Positions 48,990-57,732 of a stretch of DNA of 64,000 nucleotides are shown here, one piece after another (within the stretch, counting starts at the first letter, position 1; every line of letters starts with the position of its first letter). Both the position numbers and the translations under genes were made by a program. Origin of the DNA: Pseudomonas sp. SCA2728.1_7 (GTDB taxonomy: Bacteria; Pseudomonadota; Gammaproteobacteria; Pseudomonadales; Pseudomonadaceae); assembly GCF_018138145.1 (NCBI RefSeq), contig NZ_CP073104.1, forward strand, positions 434,001 to 498,000, read 5' to 3'. The notes beneath the pieces were generated by a model. It was given only the letters and a program-made list of their open reading frames with translations. It ran no database searches and had not been told where the DNA came from.

Positions 48990-49460
48990 ATGACTCAATT
49001 GATCAGCCACGTATCGCCACAATCCCTGACCGACGTCCTGCAAGCCGCCGGTTATCGCGTGAACCAGACCGAACAGAACGGCATCGTCCAGTTGCTCAGC
49101 GCCAGCCAGGGCATCGGTTACGCCGTGCGTTTTGGTAATCCGGCGGTGGAGCAGGGCAGCTACGTTGATTTCACCTTCAGCTGTGCGCTGCGGGTGCAGG
49201 GTGAGTTGCCACAGGGTGTGGCCGAGCAGTGGAACGCCAGCCGTCGTTTTGCGCGGTTGTCGTTGCAGGGAGAGTTTCTGGTGATGGAAATGGACGTGGT
49301 CGTGGCGGCGGGCGTGAGCAACGATCACCTGCGTGGCAACCTGGAATTGTGGGATCGCCTGCTGCAGGAATTCATCGTCTACCTGCGTGACTTCACCCAG
49401 AACGGCACCGCGCAGACCGCTAAAGTCGCCGTCGCCGGGCAAGAGGAAGTCGCGCTGTGA
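48990..49460 (+). CDS. YbjN-domain protein
   Basis: The 156-residue protein resembles YbjN/T3SS-chaperone-like folds: SLTDVLQAAGYRVNQTEQNGIVQLL, YVDFTFSCALRVQGELPQGVAEQWNASRRFARLSLQGEFLVMEMDVVVAAGVSNDHLRGNLELWDRLLQEF. It has no signal peptide and is likely cytoplasmic, perhaps a chaperone for an exported component. It overlaps the PPIase start by GTGA. Confidence 0.82.
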   Translation: MTQLISHVSPQSLTDVLQAAGYRVNQTEQNGIVQLLSASQGIGYAVRFGNPAVEQGSYVDFTFSCALRVQGELPQGVAEQWNASRRFARLSLQGEFLVMEMDVVVAAGVSNDHLRGNLELWDRLLQEFIVYLRDFTQNGTAQTAKVAVAGQEEVAL

Positions 49461-50404
49461 AAAAGCCTGCCATGGTGATCAGCGCTGCGGCAGTGGCGCT
49501 GTTGGTGGTGGCCGTGGCGCTGGTGGTGCGGCCGGGCAGTGACCCGGTCGCCGCCCAGCAATCGTCGTCCGTGACGGTGGTTGCAACGGGGCCGGCGGTG
49601 GCGCGGTTGGGCAATCAGCAGGTAAGCCCTGCGGAACTTCAAACGTTGCTGGCGACGGTGCCAGCGGAAACCCGCGAACAATTGCGCGGCAATCGTGAGG
49701 CGCTGGAACGCTGGATTCGCACGCGTCTGGCGGAAAAAGCCGTACTCGAACAGGCCGACGCTCAAGGTTGGGCGCAGCGCCCCGAGGTTGCGCGGCAGAC
49801 CCGCGCGGCGACTGAACAGATCGTGTTCCGTGATTACTTGCGTTCGGTCAGTGAAGTGCCGGCGGATTATCCGAGTGCGGCTGAATTGCAGCAGGCTTAT
49901 GACGCGGGCAAAGCCAATTGGCAGACGCCGGCGTTGTATCGGGTCAGCCAGATTTTCCTTGGGGTAAATGATCCGCAGAATCTTGAATCGGTGCGCAAAC
50001 AGGCGCTCGAACTGAGCAAAAAGGCCCAGGCGACGCCGGCAGAATTTGCTGCATTGGCGACTCAATATTCACAGGATCGCGTCACCGCTGAACGCGGTGG
50101 CGATAGCGGCCTGCAACCGTTGCAGCAACTGGTGCCGGAAGTGCGTGGCGCCGTGGCGCGGCTCAAGGTCGGCGCGGTTTCCGATCCCGTTCAAAGTGCC
50201 GCCGGGTTCCACGTGATCAAACTCACCGAGCAACAACCGGCGCGTCTGGCGACCCTCGACGAACTGCGCGATCAACTGACCCAGGCCTTGCGTACGCAGC
50301 GCCAGGAACAAATCGCCCAAGCCTATCTGGACGGCATGCTCAACACCGCCACATTGAGCATCGACGGTGCCGAACTAAACAAAGTCCTCGAGGAAAAGCA
50401 CTAA
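49457..50404 (+). CDS. Periplasmic peptidyl-prolyl isomerase (PpiC/SurA type)
   Basis: The 315-residue protein has an N-terminal membrane anchor or signal (VISAAAVALLVVAVALVV), a SurA-N-like helical domain (AELQTLLATVPAETREQLRGNREALERWIRTRLAEKAVL) and a parvulin domain (YRVSQIFLGVNDPQN, FAALATQYSQDRVTAERGGDSGLQPLQQLVPEV, SAAGFHVIKLTEQQPA). It would help fold the exported protein or barrel proteins of this locus. Start is GTG 49457. A 41-bp perfect inverted REPIN follows 19 bases later. Confidence 0.9.
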   Translation: MKKPAMVISAAAVALLVVAVALVVRPGSDPVAAQQSSSVTVVATGPAVARLGNQQVSPAELQTLLATVPAETREQLRGNREALERWIRTRLAEKAVLEQADAQGWAQRPEVARQTRAATEQIVFRDYLRSVSEVPADYPSAAELQQAYDAGKANWQTPALYRVSQIFLGVNDPQNLESVRKQALELSKKAQATPAEFAALATQYSQDRVTAERGGDSGLQPLQQLVPEVRGAVARLKVGAVSDPVQSAAGFHVIKLTEQQPARLATLDELRDQLTQALRTQRQEQIAQAYLDGMLNTATLSIDGAELNKVLEEKH

Positions 50405-50423
50405 TCCCAGTTTCACCACAAAC

Positions 50424-50520
50424 CCCCTGTAGGAGTGAGCCTGCTCGCGATAGCGGTGTGTCAGGTTAAGAAATGTCGACTGACACACCGCTATCGCGAG
50501 CAGGCTCACTCCTACAGGGG
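50424..50520. repeat. REPIN with perfect 41-bp arms
   Basis: Arms 50424-50464 and 50480-50520 are perfect inverse complements with a 15-base loop. This is longer than the other REPINs here and could also end or stabilise the long upstream mRNA. Confidence 0.9.
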
Positions 50521-50562
50521 AATTGCGTAACGACAAATACAAAGATCGACAGGGAGTCATCG

Positions 50563-51543
50563 ATGTCATTCACCGAACCCGCAGGACGACCGGGCACCAG
50601 CGATTACCGCTGGCCACACGACAACAGCGAACCGTGGCTCGCACACGCCGCGACCATCGACGCCGACGTCGCCCAATACTTCCTGGTCAGCGCCCGCTGC
50701 GGCTGCTTCATGCAAGCCGCACGCAGCCTCAACGTGCGCTCGACCTTGCTGCGCAAACAACTCGCGCAGCTTGAGCAAGAACTTCAGCACACGCTGTTCA
50801 GCTTTCAGGGCAGCGCCTTGAGCCTGACCCGCGAAGGCCAGCAACTGCAGGCCAAACTGGTGGCGCTGGCCAACGAACGCAAACTCCCGGTGATCGAACA
50901 ACCACTGATTCGCCTCGCCGTCGCCGAATCGGTCCTCCACGACATCCTCGGCCGCGACCTCATCGCCCTGCTGCGCCGCAACGCCAGCGTGCGCCTGGAA
51001 ATCATCGCGCTGGACAGCGAACTGTCCCTGCGCGCGGTCAGCGCCGACATCGTCCTCTGGCTTGCCCACGGCGAAACCCCACACCCCGGCCCGACCTTCG
51101 CCACCAGCGAACCGCAAGCGCTGGCGCGTCTCGACTACCTGCCGCACATCGCCAAGCGCTACTCCCGCGTCACCGCGCGCCCGGACACGCCTGATGACCT
51201 CGCCGACTTCATGTTGGTGCAATGGCAGCATGATCGGCAGATCGACAGCTTCCGCCCGTGGAATGAGTTGGTTGCACAGCGGTTGGCCGGGGTGGTGCAG
51301 ATGCAGTCTTACGAGTTGATGCTGGAGATGATTCGTTGCAGCGCCTGCATCGGTTTGTTGCCGGCGTACATGAGCCGGTTTGATCGTGGTCTGATCGCCC
51401 TGCCGGGGTTGTTCGAAGAGCCTATGCAATTGCAGGCATGGCTGGCCGTTAATGCCGAGTCGCAGAATGTGGCTGAAGTGCAGACTCTCACGGACCTCAT
51501 CCACCATACTTTCAACGAACGTCACGAATGGTTTCAGTCCTGA
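50563..51543 (+). CDS. LysR-family transcriptional regulator
   Basis: The 326-residue protein has an LTTR helix-turn-helix (VAQYFLVSARCGCFMQAARSLNVRSTLLRKQLAQLEQELQHTLF) and an effector domain (LIRLAVAESVLHDILGRDLIALL; MLEMIRCSACIGLLPAYMSR). It ends the secretion locus and may regulate it; the P. aeruginosa counterpart region also ends with a LysR gene (from memory). N-terminal extension of about 40 residues before the HTH is longer than usual. AGGGAG precedes ATG 50563. Confidence 0.88.
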   Translation: MSFTEPAGRPGTSDYRWPHDNSEPWLAHAATIDADVAQYFLVSARCGCFMQAARSLNVRSTLLRKQLAQLEQELQHTLFSFQGSALSLTREGQQLQAKLVALANERKLPVIEQPLIRLAVAESVLHDILGRDLIALLRRNASVRLEIIALDSELSLRAVSADIVLWLAHGETPHPGPTFATSEPQALARLDYLPHIAKRYSRVTARPDTPDDLADFMLVQWQHDRQIDSFRPWNELVAQRLAGVVQMQSYELMLEMIRCSACIGLLPAYMSRFDRGLIALPGLFEEPMQLQAWLAVNAESQNVAEVQTLTDLIHHTFNERHEWFQS

Positions 51544-51620
51544 ACGAGATTCCCCCTTGGAAACCAGCCTGCTGGCGATGACTATCATCACTGATGAGAT
51601 GTGGGCACACCTCGACCCCT

Positions 51621-51717
51621 GTGGGAGCTGGCTTGCCAGCGATGGCGGCCTGCGAGCCGACCGATCTCTTGCTGATGCACCCGGCTCAACTGTAGGAGTG
51701 AGCCTGCTCGCGATGGC
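51621..51717. repeat. Isolated REP elements of two types
   Basis: GTGGGAGCTGGCTTGCCAGC begins at 51621 and GTAGGAGTGAGCCTGCTCGC begins at 51692. They are single copies rather than pairs. The whole gap 51544-52102 contains no supported gene. Confidence 0.75.
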
Positions 51718-51842
51718 GACTTCACAGGCACCGCCCAATGGTGGCCATACCCCTAAACCGTTGGCGGCAGCGGTGCGATGATCCGACTGCCAGCGATGCC
51801 AGCGATGCGAGCCAACGCATCGACAAATTCGACACAAAAACA

Positions 51843-51878
51843 AAACCCGCCGCCCCGATGAGTAGGAACGGCGGGTTT
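51843..51878. terminator. Inverted repeat, possible bidirectional terminator
   Basis: AAACCCGCCG (51843-51852) pairs with CGGCGGGTTT (51869-51878), 16-base loop, with A and T tracts on either side. Confidence 0.55.
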
Positions 51879-51979
51879 CGTTTGTCTAAAGATTGCTGCG
51901 CCTGTCATTCAGCCTTGTCGAGCAAGCCCGTTCCCACACACTCGGCGGTGTAAACGCAGCCGTGTGATCGACAGAAATT

Positions 51980-52088
51980 GATCGTCCCCACGCGCAGCAA
52001 AGGAATGCAGCCCGGGACGCTCTGCGTTCCTTCCGAAGCCGAACGCGGATCGTCCGTTGAGGCATTCCTTCTGCGCGTGGGAGCGATC
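51980..52088. repeat. Long imperfect inverted repeat element (about 109 bp)
   Basis: The ends are GATCGTCCCCACGCGCAG and CTGCGCGTGGGAGCGATC, and AGGAATGC near 52000 is mirrored by GCATTCCT near 52065. Inside lies an ACGCTCTGCGTTCC...ACGCGGATCGT pair. It looks like a non-autonomous repeat of a type dispersed in P. fluorescens genomes. Confidence 0.7.
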
Positions 52089-52102
52089 ATCGGGAGGAGG
52101 CG

Positions 52103-52462
52103 CTACTGCGGCAACTCCAGATTATCCATCACCCGATTCACCGCCAGTTCGCCGAGCATGATCAGTTGCGCGATCCCTAAAAGCGTCCGTCGCTGTGACG
52201 CGGGTATGAGGTGGGCGAAGTCATGGGCGATGGTTCTGGCGCAAGCGAGTGTTTCGCTGGCATCGGCGAGCAGTTCCTCGTTTTTGAAGTCGGCAGTGAC
52301 AGCGTACATCCGGCGGGTTTTACGTGGCGGCGGGGTAGAGCCGGGTGGGCAGAGGTAATGGTCGAGCGCGCGTTCGGCGGCGTCGTTGAGCTTTTTTGAA
52401 TCGAGGGATTCGTAGGGGGAGGCGAGGTCGGTTTCGGGTGGGTTGGGTGTTGGTTTGATCAT
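52103..52462 (-). CDS. DUF6124-family protein
   Basis: The 119-residue protein has a variable Pro-rich N-terminus (MIKPTPNPPETDLASPYESLDSKKLNDAAERALDHYL) and a conserved helical C-terminal part (EELLADASETLACARTIAHDFAHLIPASQRRTLLGIAQLIMLGELAVNRVMD). Such short proteins occur in many copies in P. fluorescens genomes, usually behind a conserved leader like the one present at 52489-52790. Function unknown. AGGAGC precedes the start. Confidence 0.82.
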   Translation of the reverse strand: MIKPTPNPPETDLASPYESLDSKKLNDAAERALDHYLCPPGSTPPPRKTRRMYAVTADFKNEELLADASETLACARTIAHDFAHLIPASQRRTLLGIAQLIMLGELAVNRVMDNLELPQ

Positions 52463-52497
52463 GGTGAAGCTCCTACAAGGTGGAGCCGCTAAAACCC

Positions 52498-52790
52498 GTC
52501 GCTAAACAGGTAAGGTGGCGGCTGGACGCAGGTTAGCGAACCGGGTGTAGGCGCCCGGCAGACCCGAAGGTCTCCCGCGCACAGCCGCCATAACGCAAAT
52601 TGTAGATAAGCATCCACAGTCGAGTTTGGAGCGCTGGTGCGCCTACAAAGATTCAGGTCGCTAAACCCGATCGCTGATTCGTCAGCGACCGCACCACAAT
52701 AGAACCCGCTCCCAAGGCGCACAAGCCGGCGGATTCTGGCGTAGCTGTAGGCAATGGCGCAAGAATTTGTAGCCTGAAAGGCGTGTCTGA
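52498..52790. promoter_or_regulatory. Structured leader region upstream of DUF6124 gene
   Basis: The 605-base gap 52463-53067 contains GTCGCTAAAC twice (52498 and 52657), a hairpin TCGCTGA-TTCG-TCAGCGA (52671-52688) with a UUCG-type loop, and a segment around 52715-52790 (GGCGCACAAGCCGGCGGATTC, GTAGCTGTAGGCA). I read this as a regulatory or RNA-structured leader; a 77-codon frame in it (52489-52722, minus) has no good start. REP copies follow at 52847-52868 and 52888-52911. Confidence 0.45.
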
Positions 52791-52846
52791 AGGTGTCTTT
52801 TAAACACCATCATTTAATAGGCACTTTGTGCTGACCTCACGAACCT

Positions 52847-52911
52847 CTTCGCGAGCGGGCTCGCACACATTTGCAATGCGTTTCCCTGTAGGAGTGAGCC
52901 TGCTCGCGAAG
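52847..52911. repeat. Imperfect REP pair
   Basis: TTCGCGAGCGGGCTCGCACAC (from 52848) is loosely inverted against GTAGGAGTGAGCCTGCTCGCGAAG (from 52888). Confidence 0.7.
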
Positions 52912-53067
52912 GGGCCGCTTTGGCCAGTAGAAAACTCACGGTTAAAACCACTCTGTTTAAATCATTGGCAAAAACTGGAAGGCTTCTTGCGGTAGCCGTG
53001 AGTTCGCTCTGGGCGTCAAAAGTTTGCTTTAAAGGAAGGGGCTGGTAAATAAATGCGTCCCCTTTTC

Positions 53068-56000
53068 TTATGGTGTTAGATGAAAGGCATCTAAATAAAA
53101 GCGTTCCGTGGTAGAAAATTCTAGCTGGTTTATGCCTGTCGCAGAAATTACAGCATAAGTCGGGCGATCAGAACTTTTTGATAGTTCCACTCTAGTTAAA
53201 AAAATATCGTCCTCCGAGAATGCGGTCACTGTGTTGTCTATGCCTGGTAGGTCAAGTGAGCGATGATAAAAGGATACTTCTTTACATGTTGCTTTAAGTT
53301 TTATTCTGAATTTTCCACTTAGGGGCGTGCGTATGGCGTGACCGTCAACCTCGTGACCAATAAAAAAGCTAACCTCTTGAATTCCCATTTGGGCGTTTTG
53401 AGTGTCTTCGATAAGAGTGATTTTCATGAAAGGTGTTTCAATGCTTTGGTTTAGCGAAATGCTTTGAATTGGGGTTTTTTCGAAGTCTTCTATCATTTCT
53501 CCCTGAAAGACATTGAAACTATAAGAGTCAGACTCCAGCTGACTTCCGTATAGCGCATTAGCTTTGAACTTTCGCAATCCTACGGGCAGGTCAGCGACTT
53601 CTTTCGTCCAAATACCTGACGCCATATCCACGCTGGCTTTACCTCTGAACTCCGTACCATCGAACACTTCTATGTTCTGTCCCTTGGCCGCTCTACCGCT
53701 CAACGTAACGGCTGTTTCCACTGTGTCGCCGCCTTCTGTTATGTCCTCACCGCTTATTGTGCCTTTGACCGAAACAATGGTCGGGGCGATGTCTTCAATC
53801 ACGGTCACAAAACGCACATTCGAATACACCGAACCGCTGTGATACAGGGACTTTGCATACAGTCGGTGTGCAAGCTCCTGGACAGCAACTTCGATTTCAC
53901 GGTTCCACTCACCTTTATCATCTACCGGTGCGATGCCTTTGGACACCGCGCTTGCTTCGTCACCATCGAAAATCTCGACCTTCTGGCCGTAGCTTGCCGT
54001 GCCCTTGAGTTTCAACTGGGTGCTGACGGTGAATTGACGATCAGGCACCTCGATGCCTTTGTCATCCTGCACGCTGTCCAGCGTCGGCACTACCGATGCC
54101 ACCACGACAATATTCCAGGTATTCGAAAGTGTGCCGTCCTTGCGTCTGGCGCTCAGGCTGTAGGTAGTTCCGGCAATCAGAGCAGTCAGTATGAAAGTCC
54201 ATTCTCCCTTTGAATCTACTTCAATTTCGGTATTCGGCATCAGCGTGCCGTTATTGGCCAGATCGATTTTTGTGTCTGGAGTGGCCGTACCCGACAGGAT
54301 AATCGCCGTTTCTACGGTCTGGTCGCCGGCGGGAATGTCTTCATTGCTGGACGAGCCTTTGACAGAGTCAATGATCGGCACCACATCCTCGACGGCTTTG
54401 ACCCGGTAGCGTTTCACCGGTCCTGCAATGGCCTCTTCCTCAACCTGGCTCAGGGTCAATGCCACTTTGAAAACGATTTCAAGATAGGTGTCATGGCCTA
54501 GCACTTTGAGATAGCTAAAAGGCACGGCTCGATCAAATTTGCCGGCGTTTATCCAGGTCTGGTTGACCGATGAGCCTGGCACTGTCCAAATCGCGCGATT
54601 GTGAGCTGCGCCTTGAGCCGTTTTACCTTTGAGTTCCGCCCACACTGGCTGGCCACTTTTGATGAATGCCCAGACCCCCGCACGGAACGTCGCCCCCGCC
54701 GTGACTTTGCTCAGATCCAGTTCATCCCCCTCGGCCTCCACGATGTTCAGCTTGTCCAGCTCAGCAGCGGGCAGCGGTGTAACGGTCACGGTCAGTGTTT
54801 CAGAGGGGATTTCACCGGTGCCTGTGGTCACTTCGTATTCGAGTGTGAAGGTTTGCGCAGTGTTGCCAATGTTGGCGGCAATGGCTTCGGCAGGAATCAG
54901 GAACTCGACTCCGCCGCTGATAACGCCCGGTTTGGCGGGAATATCTGGTGATCCTGCACCGGGAGTGCCCGTCATGACCAGTTTGATGCTGTGTGTCTCG
55001 TTCATACCGGTAAAGGTCACGACAACTCGGGCACCTGTTTGCGCGTCGAGTGGCGCCAAAGTCACACTCGCGCCGTTGCCTGTCGTTTGCGGCATTTGGG
55101 GCAACGGCAAGGGGTTTTCCAGCGCCACGCCGACACTGAACGTCAACGTATCCGAATAACTCGTCCCGCCCGCCGCGCGCACGATGTGATACCGGGCCTC
55201 CACCGTTCCGCCTTCATTGCCCTTGATCACCGCCGCCGGGATCGGGAACGGTACTCTCTGACCGGCGGTAAATTCGTTCAGCTTGATCGAGTCGGTATAC
55301 TCGCCGGTCTTTGAACCCTTCCAGAACATGAACGCTTCATCGTTTTTGACCGTTTTCGTGTAGGTCACCGTCGCGGTGGTGCCGGCGGTGTCGGCGGGCA
55401 GCACACCGTTCACCACGCCGGCCACTTCCGGTTCCGGCAGTTCCAGGCGCGGTTCGCCGACTCGCAGGATGTCGGTGTGGATCGACTCGCGAATGGCGTG
55501 AGTGGCCTCGAACAGATCCAGCGTGGCGAGCACCGAGTCCGGGAGCCATTGCTGGTAATAGAACTCCACCGTACCACCGTTGACCGTGGCCAGATGTTTG
55601 CCATCGATGCTGTATGCCAGCGGTAGTCCGGCGACGATTTCGTTGTGGGTGATGGGACGTAAAGCCAGGTCAGGCAGGTAGGGTTCGAGGCCAGGCGTGG
55701 TGCCGAGCATGAATATCTTGAGAGCCTGGCCTTCGGCAAAGGATTTATCGAATCGAATCTCCAGGCGTATCTTGTCCAGTGCGGGGTCCAGTGCTCCGGA
55801 GTTCTCGTCCAGCACCTTCGGCGCGGCCAGCCGCTGGACTTCGCCGATGGCGCGGATGAACTGGCTTTTGGAGCGCAGATCGGCGGAGCCGTCGGCTTTT
55901 TCCAGGCGGTAGGACAAGGTGATCTGGGACTTGGCCAACTGGCGCAGCACGGCGTTGGGAGCCGTGGTTTCCATAACGCTCGGCACACTTTCCAACTTCA

Positions 56001-56949
56001 CACCTGCTGACGGTTCCCAATCAATCGGCGGCCCCTCGACGGGGGTGCCCTTGATCCTGATGAATACCTCGTCTCCGACTTTGAACTTGCTCGTATCGGT
56101 AGCAATAACTTGCACGGTGCCGTCGGCGTCGGCCAGTTTGTCGACGTCCAGCTCGTTGTTCTGCGTTTCCTTGAGCAATGGCGCGACCAGCCGGGTCGCA
56201 TCGACAGCCACCACCACACGCTGTTCGGCGCTCCAGTCTTCAGAGCGGTTGAAGACCTTGTCGAACACGTCGAACACCACGGCCACGCCGGGAAAATCCG
56301 CATCACCGGCCTCGCGGATGACCGCTTCGATGATGGTGATGATGATCGGCGCTTTGCCTTCGGCCTGTTCCTGGGTCAGCGGATCACTGAACACATAGAT
56401 CCCGCCCCAACTCACGCGACACACATCACCGGCCGCAGCGTTGGAGTAGGGCGGTGTGCCGTCGGCTTTGCCAATGGTGATCGGCACGCCATCGGCGACG
56501 TTGTCCTTGTCGATGCCGCCGTCAAGAATCGCTTGGGGAATGATCATGATCAGCGGGGAATCACCGCCCGGGCGCGTCAGCTTGACCAGCACCTGCATGA
56601 CGTCGGACGGTTGATCTGTGCCGCCCAACGGCTTGACGACATAGGACACCGCGAACCGGCCATCGACCATGTGCTCGAGAGGCACGAACATCTGCAGTTG
56701 CGTGTTGACCTCGGTCTTGTCGACGGTCTCTACCCAGACGTTCTGCCAGCTGCCCCAAGAGATCCTCAGCGTGTCGCCAATCGCCATGTTCCCCCACGGC
56801 CCCGCCCGGCACAGCAGGCCATGAAGCGGAAAGTTGCCCTGCGCCGCGGCGATGTTGATACCCCAGATTATGGGATTGTTCGACACCGGGCCGGTCCGCC
56901 CGGGGATGTCGAGTTCCTTGAGTGCCACGGGTTTGTTGGGGGCGGACAT
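53068..56949 (-). CDS. Large multi-domain Ig-like protein with AT-rich C-terminal module
   Basis: The 1293-residue protein has no signal peptide. Residues 1-830 hold several beta-rich units with recurring 'vtYt..V..G....' patterns. From about 870 there are at least three Ig-like repeats of bacterial surface-protein type, each with 'PTI.SV.......I..G..T..T...L.G.A..G..I.v.D....' and a W(T/N) end. The last 160 residues (DFEKTPIQSISLNQ...ERFYLDAFHLTP) look like a lectin-like jelly roll. The DNA for these is visibly AT-richer (53068 to about 53560). Proteins of this kind are common in P. fluorescens but unassigned; secretion route unknown. Confidence 0.8.
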   Translation of the reverse strand: MSAPNKPVALKELDIPGRTGPVSNNPIIWGINIAAAQGNFPLHGLLCRAGPWGNMAIGDTLRISWGSWQNVWVETVDKTEVNTQLQMFVPLEHMVDGRFAVSYVVKPLGGTDQPSDVMQVLVKLTRPGGDSPLIMIIPQAILDGGIDKDNVADGVPITIGKADGTPPYSNAAAGDVCRVSWGGIYVFSDPLTQEQAEGKAPIIITIIEAVIREAGDADFPGVAVVFDVFDKVFNRSEDWSAEQRVVVAVDATRLVAPLLKETQNNELDVDKLADADGTVQVIATDTSKFKVGDEVFIRIKGTPVEGPPIDWEPSAGVKLESVPSVMETTAPNAVLRQLAKSQITLSYRLEKADGSADLRSKSQFIRAIGEVQRLAAPKVLDENSGALDPALDKIRLEIRFDKSFAEGQALKIFMLGTTPGLEPYLPDLALRPITHNEIVAGLPLAYSIDGKHLATVNGGTVEFYYQQWLPDSVLATLDLFEATHAIRESIHTDILRVGEPRLELPEPEVAGVVNGVLPADTAGTTATVTYTKTVKNDEAFMFWKGSKTGEYTDSIKLNEFTAGQRVPFPIPAAVIKGNEGGTVEARYHIVRAAGGTSYSDTLTFSVGVALENPLPLPQMPQTTGNGASVTLAPLDAQTGARVVVTFTGMNETHSIKLVMTGTPGAGSPDIPAKPGVISGGVEFLIPAEAIAANIGNTAQTFTLEYEVTTGTGEIPSETLTVTVTPLPAAELDKLNIVEAEGDELDLSKVTAGATFRAGVWAFIKSGQPVWAELKGKTAQGAAHNRAIWTVPGSSVNQTWINAGKFDRAVPFSYLKVLGHDTYLEIVFKVALTLSQVEEEAIAGPVKRYRVKAVEDVVPIIDSVKGSSSNEDIPAGDQTVETAIILSGTATPDTKIDLANNGTLMPNTEIEVDSKGEWTFILTALIAGTTYSLSARRKDGTLSNTWNIVVVASVVPTLDSVQDDKGIEVPDRQFTVSTQLKLKGTASYGQKVEIFDGDEASAVSKGIAPVDDKGEWNREIEVAVQELAHRLYAKSLYHSGSVYSNVRFVTVIEDIAPTIVSVKGTISGEDITEGGDTVETAVTLSGRAAKGQNIEVFDGTEFRGKASVDMASGIWTKEVADLPVGLRKFKANALYGSQLESDSYSFNVFQGEMIEDFEKTPIQSISLNQSIETPFMKITLIEDTQNAQMGIQEVSFFIGHEVDGHAIRTPLSGKFRIKLKATCKEVSFYHRSLDLPGIDNTVTAFSEDDIFLTRVELSKSSDRPTYAVISATGINQLEFSTTERFYLDAFHLTP

Positions 56950-57111
56950 GGCAACGACTCCGGTCGGGAAGGTGACGGAGCGATTGAACGGCTAAATAGC
57001 GATTTGCGCACCTGTCAGATCTGACAGGTGCGGGCCGAAATCCGACGGGTGGTAGATGAGTGGCTGAGTTGCAGGTTTGTGTCAAATAACGCAAACGGTG
57101 AAGGAAAGATC

Positions 57112-57139
57112 GCTTTCGCGAGCAGGCTCGTTCCTACAG
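57112..57139. repeat. Single REP element
   Basis: GCTTTCGCGAGCAGGCTCG followed by TTCCTAC, an unpaired member of the same family as the REPINs above. Confidence 0.75.
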
Positions 57140-57212
57140 TATTTACACTCGCCAGACAGACAATCGGCGGTTTAGAGTGGTCAGCCACACATCGATCCAG
57201 GAAGGATCCGCC

Positions 57213-57731
57213 ATGCCCGACCACAACGCCGCCATTCACATCGAACGCTTCGGCGAGTCGCACCTCGAGGCTGTCACTGCGCTTTACAACGAGCGGGCCG
57301 TCACCCGGCAGGTGTTGCAGATGCCGTTTCAGTCCGTCGACGTCTGGCGCCAACGGCTGCTGGCGGAAAATGAACGGGTGTTGAAGCTGGTCGCGCTGCA
57401 TCAAGGCCAGGTCATCGGCCATCTGGGGCTGGAAAACTATTCGCGGATTCGTCGCAGCCACGCCGGCAGCGTCGGTATGGCAGTCGCCGTGGCGTGGCAG
57501 GGCAAAGGCGTGGGGTCGAAGCTGTTGGCGGCGGCGCTGGACGTCGCCGACAACTGGATGAATCTGCACCGCGTCGAACTCTCGGTTTACGCCGACAATG
57601 AGGCCGCCATCGCGCTCTACCGCAAATTCGGTTTCGAGACCGAAGGCCTGTTTCGTGATTACGCAGTGCGCGACGGGCAATGGGTCGACACCCTGAGCAT
57701 GGCCCGCCTGCGCAGTCGTCCGAAGACCTGA
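57213..57731 (+). CDS. GNAT-family N-acetyltransferase
   Basis: The 172-residue protein has GNAT motifs: SVGMAVAVAWQGKGVGSKLLAAALDVADNWM (acetyl-CoA loop Q-G-K-G-V-G) and RVELSVYADNEAAIALYRKFGFETEG. It is of the RimJ/YhhY-like kind, acetylating an amino group of an unknown small molecule or protein. ATG 57213 is preceded by AGGAAGGATCCGCC. Converges with the racemase gene, 1 base apart. Confidence 0.92.
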   Translation: MPDHNAAIHIERFGESHLEAVTALYNERAVTRQVLQMPFQSVDVWRQRLLAENERVLKLVALHQGQVIGHLGLENYSRIRRSHAGSVGMAVAVAWQGKGVGSKLLAAALDVADNWMNLHRVELSVYADNEAAIALYRKFGFETEGLFRDYAVRDGQWVDTLSMARLRSRPKT

Positions 57732-57732
57732 A

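Noticed and set aside
52489..52722. 77-codon minus-strand frame upstream of the DUF6124 gene
   Set aside because: No ribosome site, unlikely composition, and the region is full of repeats and hairpins that better fit a leader or repeat element.
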